Part shown: piece after piece, positions 56,253-64,000 of the stretch
Layout: the number at the start of each line of letters is the position of its first letter
Numbering within the stretch: the first letter of the stretch is position 1
Assembly: GCA_037576215.1 (NCBI GenBank)
Contig: JBANDB010000005.1
Coordinates: 2,852,001-2,916,000, forward strand
Length of the DNA stretch: 64,000 nt
Reading direction: 5' to 3'
Source of the DNA: Armillaria gallica
Taxonomy: Eukaryota > Basidiomycota > Agaricomycetes > Agaricales > Physalacriaceae
Translations under genes and position numbers: made by a program
Notes under the pieces: generated by a model
Databases searched by the model: none
What the model saw: only the letters and a program-made list of their open reading frames with translations
Told to the model about the DNA's origin: nothing

Positions 56253-57727
56253 AGTATCTAGATCTCTCTAAGTCCAAAGGCTTTTAATAACAAGAGGAGC
56301 GACAGTTGTCACTGGGCCTCAAGGCAAGGTGTAGTACAATACACGCAACATTGAGAGACGTACACAAAACTCTCACAAAATCTAGAGTGACACATGGAAT
56401 GACCTCAAATGACTTAAAACACACAACACACGACTCAAAGCTTTGCGCTCCAAGCAGAAACACTTCACAAAACCTTCCACTAAAGCCACAGGATTTAAAC
56501 CTATGTGCTCAAACTTCCAAACCAATCATAGATCCACAGGGTTCTAACCTATGCAATCCAGAGACACAGAAACCTTATAAAACCCCATCTGCAAGCCACA
56601 GGATTTGAACCTATGCCACTTGGGAAATATACACCCTTAAGCGAGCACTAATCAAGCCAAAGGATTTGAACCTCTGCCACCTGTAGTGCCTTGCATCACA
56701 TGAAACCCTCAAAGCACAAGAGCGCATCCTCAATGATACTAAACTCTTCTTCTCAGGTCAGAGTGCAAGTCACCCAACCAATTAACAGTCACACAAGTGC
56801 TGTGTTAGCTTTCTATGCCTCGTGCGCAACTCAATTTCACTCGATATGATATCAATTCTAGGTATATTCTCTCGCTTGAAGTTACAAACTAATCCTGAAG
56901 CTACAGTGTCAAGCTGGAGGCTTGTGTGTGACTACAACAGGGGTCCAAAACTTGTACACTATGGTTACACTGTGCTATTTATCTATTTTACATTCTACAA
57001 ATCAGTATCACCAAATATAGTATTATTGAGGTTGCCGAGCTCCTTTGCCTGCATCCCGCACATGTTGCCATTATCATGCCATAGCTTGGCGCTGACTCAG
57101 GAGTCTGGTTCGGGGCCAGATCCTGTCTCTGAGTGTTGTGACGTCAGTTAACAGCGCTATTACATGGTACTGACGTTGGTTGCTATCTCCTTGGAGTTGC
57201 AGCCTAGTGCACAACTTTTATTTAGCTTCATTATATTCTCATTTAGGAAATCTACAGTAGTGAAGGCAACAAGCTCCTTGTCTAGGCCTTGCATGCTTTG
57301 GCCAAAGTCAGAAGATTCGGATTTACTCAAGTTCTAACATCACAAAGTCTAGAGCTCTAAGTTCCAGATCTGCTGAGCCTTGTGCATCATAGATCAATGT
57401 TGTGCAAAGCTTTAATTATCTCACAAGCATGTCCTGCTCTATTCTTAGTGCACATGTGCTATGCCCTGTCAGAGTACTTAGTGTCAAGCACTGGGACTTT
57501 ATACCTAGTGCAGCCTTTCTAGTACTGTTCTTAGGTTAAGTCATGCACTTCACCCAGCTTTACTCTGGTAATCTCATTACTGGCAATATAAACACTGTGC
57601 TCTATTGTATTTCTCAGTGCCTTAGTACCTGGACATCGTAGCATGTATTCATTTGTAGAAATTGCAAAATTACACATGTAAACACTTGCAGAGCATGTCA
57701 GCATGACAATAATTGATGTAGTCTGGG
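56253..57727. other. Foreign sequence inside L2b, right of the ACTAGT LTR
   Basis: It contains the tRNA T-arm-like repeats (next entry) and a 109-codon plus frame (56822-57151) with no recognised domain. Origin unknown. Confidence 0.4.
56485..56680 (-). repeat. Four tRNA T-arm-like repeat units
   Basis: On the minus strand four units, spaced 48-62 bp, carry B-box-like words: GGTTTAAATCC (56491-56501), GGTTAGAACCC (56539-56549), and GGTTCAAATCC twice (56601-56611, 56662-56672), the last two exact matches to the RNA polymerase III B-box consensus. Flanking bases ATAGG/CCTGT can form a T-stem. No complete tRNA fold is present. Confidence 0.5.
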
Positions 57728-58439
57728 TCAACTAGAGATGAACTGCCCATAACTATGTTTTCTAGCTAGTTTTTATACTAAAAGTATGAATTTATAAATA
57801 GAGTAACTAATGTGAGACTTAGTAAGGCTGTAAGGCCTTGGCTTTGTAAAAAGTCATAGGAAACATATGGTCCTTGGTCTTCTAAAGTAACAGCAACTTG
57901 TTGATGTTGCCTCATATGGATGAGAACCATATGGTTTTACTGAGTGATGCATGGATCGTTAGGTGCTGTTTAGCTGTGGATTACTTGAGCAATAGTCATT
58001 GTGCTGAGAAGTACGTGTGGGGTAACATTTTGTTGAGGCCTTGGTAAAGTAACAGCCTTAGTAAACATGGTCTGTAGTTGCCATAGCTGAGAGGGTATTT
58101 ATGTCTATCACATTATTTTCATTAAGTGATCAATGAGCACATCAACTGGGTGCTTCTGAGTAATGCATCAATTCTATATTGGAATGATTGTCAATCAAAG
58201 GTGCCTTGCCATGATGAAGTATGGCAATTATAATGTGTGGCAAGATGGGATGGATAACAAAGCATGTAAGGAGTGGTTGCCATAGGATGAAAGTGGTATC
58301 AATGTGCATGCAGTCATTGGTTTGCTGAAAGGCTGTTGAAGGGACAGTAGCATTAATTAGCAGGAAAAATCCATGAATTCTGAGCATACAAAGCCTGGAG
58401 GCTCATCAACAGGGTCACTGACAAGCAATGGCAGGGTTT

Positions 58440-59340
58440 TTTGAGGGGGAGAGGGGGGTTGGAAGCAATGAGCAGAGCATTGGCAACAATAGCAACATTG
58501 TGGGAGGAGTCTAGTGGCCTATCATGTCTGCACTCTCGAGAATGGGGGTGATGAGAAGATGGTGCCTGTTGGTGTGGCCATTGAGTGAGTATGGGAAGAT
58601 GTTTGGTGAGGCCAGGACATTGAACACAGTGTCAACAATGATGGTGTCATTATGGGGGAAAATGAATGGCACCATTGTCTCCAGCACCCATTGGTGTGAC
58701 CATTAAGTGAGAATAGGGGTGATGTTTGCAGTGATGGGGCCAGGACATTGAATACAGCATCAGCAGAGATGGTATCATTGTGGGGAAAAATAGATGGCAC
58801 CATTGTCTCCAGCACCCTTGAAAACAGGGGTGGCAAGATGGCAGTGGCAATTGGTGTGGCTATTAAATGAAGGTGGGGAGGTGTTTTACAGAGGTAGGGA
58901 CAGGAACATTGGACACAGTGTCAATGACAATGATGGCATCCAGGAGGGAAACAGTCAGCACCATTGTCTCAAGCACCCTCAAAAACAGGGGTGGTGAGAC
59001 AATGGTGCCAGTCAGGGCTGTCATTGAGTGTGAGTGAGTTGATCTTTTGGAGAGATAAGGCCAAGTTTCATAGGAGGGATATTGGTGATGATGGCAGTGT
59101 TGCTGAGGGAAATGAAGGACACTGTATCTTCAGGAATCATCAAAAATGAGAGTGTGGAGAAGATGCTATCTGTCAGGGAAGGCATCAAGTGATGGCAAGG
59201 AGATTTCTTTGGCTGGTGGACCATGGGACTTATTCAACTCATTTGTTAACCAGGGCATTGGTGATGGCAGCAATATTGAAGGGAGAAACATGGTGTGCCA
59301 TCATCTCCGATGCTCTCAAAAACTAGGTGAGGAGATGATA
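58440..59340. repeat. Degenerate tandem repeat array, about 130-180 bp units
   Basis: Unit starts near 58528, 58678, 58807, 58968, 59128 and 59305, with the core 'caccattgtctccagcaccctcaaaaacag' varying between units. Overlapping open frames on both strands are by-products. Related units occur at 35780-36130 and 53590-53724. Confidence 0.65.
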
Positions 59341-60970
59341 ACAACCATCGAGGCAAAGAGAATGGAAAGAGAGCAAGACATGCCTGGTGGCACAGCCACT
59401 GATTGAAGCTTGGAGCAAAATTCCAGAGACTTCAAATAGATATTCAACACAAGAATGATCAATGACAAGACATAGACATGCTCTGAAGTTAATCAGAATA
59501 GCATTTTTCATCTTCAAGGCTACAATGAGGATAAATTAGAGTAGACTGTAAGTCTACATCTTTGTTTATGGATAAGAATGATAATTTCTGCTATTAAGAC
59601 AAGGGATCAACAAGGACATTGATTTATTGTCACAACATAGCTCTATAATGTGAAAGAACTTGTGTTTATAGTATATGCAGTATAATAGATTCGATATCAA
59701 TATTTTCCCTGAGCACATTTTTGTTATGAGGATTCATCCTTATGTGCTGCATTTTGATCCAGGACCCTTACTTTTAGATTTTACCTTAGAATATAATATG
59801 TGCAAATAATCACCTTTTATGGTAATCATCTAGCAACTTTTCATAGACTATCTCCTGGCCATTTTCCAGAGTCACTGGCTCATTGTCTACACCTGTGTTT
59901 ATGTCACACCTACTGTCAATATATAGACATCTCATTTATGAATCGCGCTCTGTAGCTGTGCCTCAACAAAATGCAATTTCTATCACAAGAATAAAAATTT
60001 CTCCAATGTAGAATGTCTATACTCTGAGTCACGACCCATTGTGACATCCCCTATGATGCACCTTCCCTTCTAAAGATCAATCCTGATACCAAAGTCAGGT
60101 GTTGTCATGCTTTCCACCCATGACAAGTGTCTGACTCCAGAGCTTTGGAAGAGCATCTAACAGATCTAAATATGTAGCCCTCTCGTCTAAGACACCTGAC
60201 CTCAGGGTATCAATTAGTGAGTTCATGAACACCCCTCCCCACACCTTCAAGCCCATCTTCTTTCCCTGCTCCATTCCTGCAATAGTATGGATAATGATAC
60301 AGCTGGTGCATATTCTATCCTGCATTGCTTTCTGCAAGCTAATATTTTCTTATCCACTTGCTAGAATATTCTAACAGTACAACAGCAGCAATTCAAGGTC
60401 ACAATGTATTGATGCGTGCACTACACATATAGGCAGTTTTCTACTTAGTATTTACAGAATTATGCATAGGCCAGGACTGTACAGATCTGCTAATTTTGTA
60501 CGACTGCTCTGTACCTGTGGGAGGGAGATTTGCATGTGTAGCACTCCAAGCAAATTCGGCTCTTGCCTTCAATGCTCACTATTTCAGTCTTGTAGGCCAA
60601 TGGTCTTGGTGATCTATTCCCACACTAGGTATGTGGCTAATACTATCACCCTTTCTGAGCCTACCATCACTTTCTTCATAGCATTTTGTAGCACACTACA
60701 AGCCCCTGGCTTCAGAACAAGTATCAACCATTGGGAAGAAGCCAAGTTCAGGTATGTACACCTGCTTATCTACTATTTTCTGAGCTGATGTGTCGCTCCT
60801 AGCTTCCAACAGTTGAAGACCAAGGGATAATCTTTGATAATAATAACAATACATGGCTGAGACCAGAATCTGCCAAAGCTCCAGAAGATATGCAGCAGGA
60901 ATGAGGAAGCACCCATAGTAGAGGAAGTGATGATCATAACAATAGGAAGGAAGATGGCTACTTACAAGGA
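59341..60970. other. Unassigned AT-rich sequence
   Basis: No recognisable gene. A 108-codon plus frame (60462-60788) has no domain I recognise. Confidence 0.4.
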
Positions 60971-61120
60971 TGTGTGCCTCTGGATGGTCCCCCAGATGAT
61001 GGGGACAATGACAACGATGATAGCAACAGGGATAACAAACCCCACCATGACCCATTCACACCCAGAAGGGACATTAGGGATATATCCGCTGCATCTTCTG
61101 CAAGGTTGGTGAAAGTGAAG
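60971..61120 (+). pseudogene. Possible Gypsy gag fragment
   Basis: A plus frame from 60974 reads LDGPPDDGDNDNDDSNRDNK then PFTPRRDIRD, an Asp/Asn-rich stretch like the N-terminal part of basidiomycete chromovirus Gag proteins. Only about 45 residues are legible, so this is tentative. Confidence 0.3.
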
Positions 61121-61269
61121 ACTCAATATTTAAAATGTAAATGTCAGCAAATAATAGAATTTGTCTGCCATAATTTGAGCATGAAGCTATTCATATCAGA
61201 TAGGCTAAAGGGTGCTAGACTTGACATTAAGTCAATGAAAAAATACAATGGAATAGCATCACTTATGAA

Positions 61270-62960
61270 TGCTACTTTAAAAAATCAAATAGTATCAGTT
61301 GACATATACTAAAAACACAATATGAGTGTCACTGGAAAATATTCAATTTCTCAGGATTATATGGTATATTAGTTAGCAGCTCAACTCTTGACATCATAAC
61401 ATCATCAGAAAATCCAGCAGACTCACCTAGGATCTTAAAGAGATTTTTAATAATAATATCACATGACTTTTCTAAACAGACATGCTAACCACTGTACCAT
61501 ACTGGCATTATATATTCATGTAATCATCTCTCTATATGGCCTCCCTCTCTTATAATCTGAATCTTATACTCCTCAGGCCATGGGATGACCAGAACATCGA
61601 AATTTGGGTGGTGCTTCTTCTCATTTTCAGAAAGATCTCTTTATATCTCTGCCAATACATTTTGGATTATTGTAAGCTTTTGTAAACACTATTATACAAT
61701 ATATATTGTGTATTCTATACTAGAATTGCCTTTTCTGACATTCAGAAATGTGAGATATATGGTATTTTGCATATTTTCACTATCACCTTTTTTACCACAG
61801 ATTTCAAAGGTTTTAAATGTGTTCCTGGAATGTTCTGGAGGTTTTCAAGATTAAGAAATCCATTGGTAACAGCTTCAAAGTTCTCTGAAGCTCAGAAGTG
61901 CAAGTTTCCCTATATGCTCCTCCTAAACTGTTACATCATTATTTTCATTGTTTCTGAGACCCCATAAATGTAACCAAGAGTTGCTTGGGGGTTTTAAAAG
62001 TTGAAGCATCAATTGGTAATGTCCCCAGACTGACACAATGCCTAGAAAATAGAATAAACTGTGTTTCCCCCCCAATTCCTCATTTTTTATTGCATTCCAG
62101 TGGTCATATATAACATATGAAGATGTATTCTATGGTTTATATAGTGTAGAAATCAATTGGTAATATCCCCAGAGCAATCCAATATATACAGCACCATAAA
62201 AAGCCAATTTTTCCAATTATGCCTAGCTATAAAATGTGCCACATGTACTGTAGAGGAGCCATTTGGAGGTTTTCAAAGGTCAGGGAATTCATTGGTCAAG
62301 TTTTTGAAGTGATCCAATGCATGTATTACCCCCCAAAATGTGAATTTTCAGTGATTTTCCACTATTTTTCACTATTTTACTCTTTTTACCCCCTCCCCAG
62401 GGCCCTCATACCTCACTAGAGGGTTCGCTTTTATGCTATGTATGTTTATGCATATATTGTTACTATCCCCTGACCTACCCAGTAGCCTGAGGAAGTCTAA
62501 AATGAGCTAAAATGTGAATTTTGTCTGAAAATAGCCTGATATTGATGCCATCAATGCTATGGGAGAGCCAATTCTAGGTGCAATTGATAAGCCAATTTGA
62601 CCAGCCCAATAAAGAAAGAAAAGCACCCCAAAGTGCACCAAAGGGAGAGCCCAATTGGGATATTATAAATATAAGGGAAGAAGGTCATATAGAGACATGA
62701 ATATATGAATTTATAATGCTAGTATAGTACAGTGGTTAGCATGTCTGTTTGGAAAAGTTGTGTGATATTGCTGAAAATCTTTTTAAGGTCTTGGATTTAA
62801 TTCCTGAGTCTGCCAGATTTTCTGATGATATTATAATATCAAAAGTTGGGCTGCTGACTAATATACTATATAATCCTGAGAAATTGAATATTTTCCAGTG
62901 ACACTCATATTGTGTTTTCAGTATGTGTCAACTGACACTATTTAATCTGTTAAAGTAACA
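61270..62960. mobile_element. Fold-back/MITE-like element with about 300-bp inverted arms
   Basis: The left arm (61270-61580) and right arm (62640-62960) are inverted copies: 'cacaatatgagtgtcactgg' on the left reappears as its complement near 62900-62920, and the outer ends AAATAGT(A/G)TCAGTTGAC match. Both arms contain a tRNA-like word, GTACAGTGGTTAGCATGTCTG (plus at 62726-62746, minus near 61475-61497). No transposase frame. The target duplication could not be fixed. Confidence 0.65.
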
Positions 62961-64000
62961 GCTATAGATACTACCATCGATAGCTGTAGTAGGGTGAGCA
63001 GTGGTCTCCAGCTCTGGATACTTCAATGAGTATGATCCATCATGATTGCTCCCAGTGCCATCATCTGTGTTGATGACATGCCCATCCCAAATGTGTTTGT
63101 GATTAACTGCTGGTCTCATGGTGAATGATAATCTACTAGTCATACTTGTCAGAGCTGCCATATCTGGCTGCCTTAAGATCTTAATGACCCTAGGTTTTGG
63201 TGCTTCTCCTGCACCTTGTGCTGATGATCCATCACCAATTGTTGAACTTATAGCTGGGTGATCCTTGTTGTTAGAGTGTGGTCATGTCATCAGCACCATT
63301 TCAACTGTCCTGCTGATGAAGGTGTATATGGGATGGAGTGAGGTGTTGGGAAAACCAAATTTCCTAAGAGAAGCAGTAGTAATTTAATGAATAAAGTTGA
63401 AAAAGCTAAATTTAAAAAAAGTGTAGGGGCCACTAATTCTTGCAGTGCGCAATGTAGCTTTGACCAACATGTATTAGTAAACCAAGTAGAACATTACAAG
63501 TAAAAGAACTGATCTAACTAAAGCTGTGCAACTGTATATAACCAGCATCGGCAATGCCAATGCCAAACAAGCATAGATACTAAACTTGATAGATATTATA
63601 TAAGTAGAGGTACCACCTTTTACAGGTACTGTCATCCAATGATGAAGGGAGTGGGGGCAAAAAAAGTTGTTTGAATAAGCCAAACATGTGCCTTTTATTG
63701 TTGAGTGATGTCTGCAGATGGATTGTAATCTATGTTGGATTGGATTTGAAAATGTGTTCTAGTGGCATTTAAAGAAACACATTCACACAATCTCCAAGGC
63801 ACCTGCCATTAACCATGTCCAACCAGCTTACACAACAGTTCTTGCTTCAAATCTCTGTATACATGCTCAAAGTATATTGCTTACTCCCTTCAATCATTGT
63901 TTGGTACTCATCTCCATTTATAGTTTCTTGTCAGACAGATACTCAACAAGTAGAAGAAAACTACATGCAAGTTTTCTTTAGATAGAGACATCCTAATAGA
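62961..64000. other. Unassigned AT-rich end of window
   Basis: No gene or repeat recognised. Confidence 0.4.

Larger units (their letters stand above)
53725..58408. mobile_element. L2 LTR, copy b (solo), split by nested insertions
   Basis: Starts TGATGGGCCT and ends AGGCTCATCA, with the 4-bp duplication ACAG at 53721-53724 and 58409-58412. 53725-about 54590 and about 57728-58408 align with L2a; the intervening roughly 3.1 kb is foreign and holds a Copia-type 3' LTR and other sequence. No element interior of its own. Confidence 0.8.

Noticed and set aside
39600..58408. Reading the two L2 LTRs and the chromovirus between them as one full-length element
   Set aside because: Outer flanks do not match (GCGG versus ACAG), while ACAG flanks the right LTR alone and the tandem array continues across it, so these are separate solo LTRs.
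61425..61505. True tRNA gene
   Set aside because: Only an A-box-like 5' half is convincing; no proper anticodon arm or acceptor pairing, and the B box is degenerate.

Overview
This is a fungal genomic window, most likely from an Agaricomycete (mushroom-forming basidiomycete). The pointers are introns of about 49-58 bp with GTRNGT donors and short branch-site/acceptor tails, gypsy elements of a basidiomycete style (protease D-P-G-S-Q motif, gag-protease-RT-RNaseH-integrase order), and a DUF1771-Smr gene with a fungal layout. No rRNA, complete tRNA or bacterial-type operon was seen. Almost everything is transposable-element sequence of different ages, with one convincing intact host gene.

Layout. 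(1) 1-6008 and 20653-35100: old, diverged copies of a dispersed repeat (called R1/R2 here) in both orientations. They keep an intron-like block of 56-60 bp and look like relics of a multi-exon gene family or element. An intact Smr-domain gene (22346-23659, six exons including an 11-nt microexon) sits inside this region. A Copia-type solo LTR (28165-28642, 5-bp target duplication) and a hAT-type MITE (30734-31623, 8-bp target duplication) are also inserted here. (2) 6009-20652: a nearly pristine 14.6-kb Ty3/Gypsy element ('Gypsy-1') in minus orientation, with 1,324-bp LTRs that differ at one base and a 4-bp target duplication. (3) 35100-64000: an AT-richer, CpG-poor mosaic. It holds a decayed chromovirus (46020-48985), two LTRs of a family related to Gypsy-1's LTR (39600-41347; 53725-58408, the second split by later insertions), a Copia-type 3' LTR packed with ACTAGT hexamers, a large interrupted inverted repeat, about 160-bp tandem repeats, a fold-back element and an F-box/LRR-like remnant.

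The most interesting object is Gypsy-1. Besides gag-pol on the minus strand it carries about 4.8 kb between integrase and the 3' LTR that encodes two spliced genes on the opposite strand, each with its own TATA box. Both products contain a Zn(II)2Cys6-type cysteine cluster; one also has an AT-hook and an acidic tail. The same element is peppered on both strands, in LTRs, introns and coding sequence, with the octamer CGAACTTT (I count 23 copies, under one expected by chance), which I did not see elsewhere in the window. An element-encoded DNA-binding protein plus a private, dispersed recognition motif resembles the logic of the VANC anti-silencing proteins of plant VANDAL transposons. This is a hypothesis, not a demonstrated function. 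Other LTR families here carry their own private short motifs (ACTAGT, a CTAGAAATCAT-type motif, AAGCGCTAGG), suggesting a wider pattern.

All boundaries, counts and alignments were made by eye; no search or alignment program was run.
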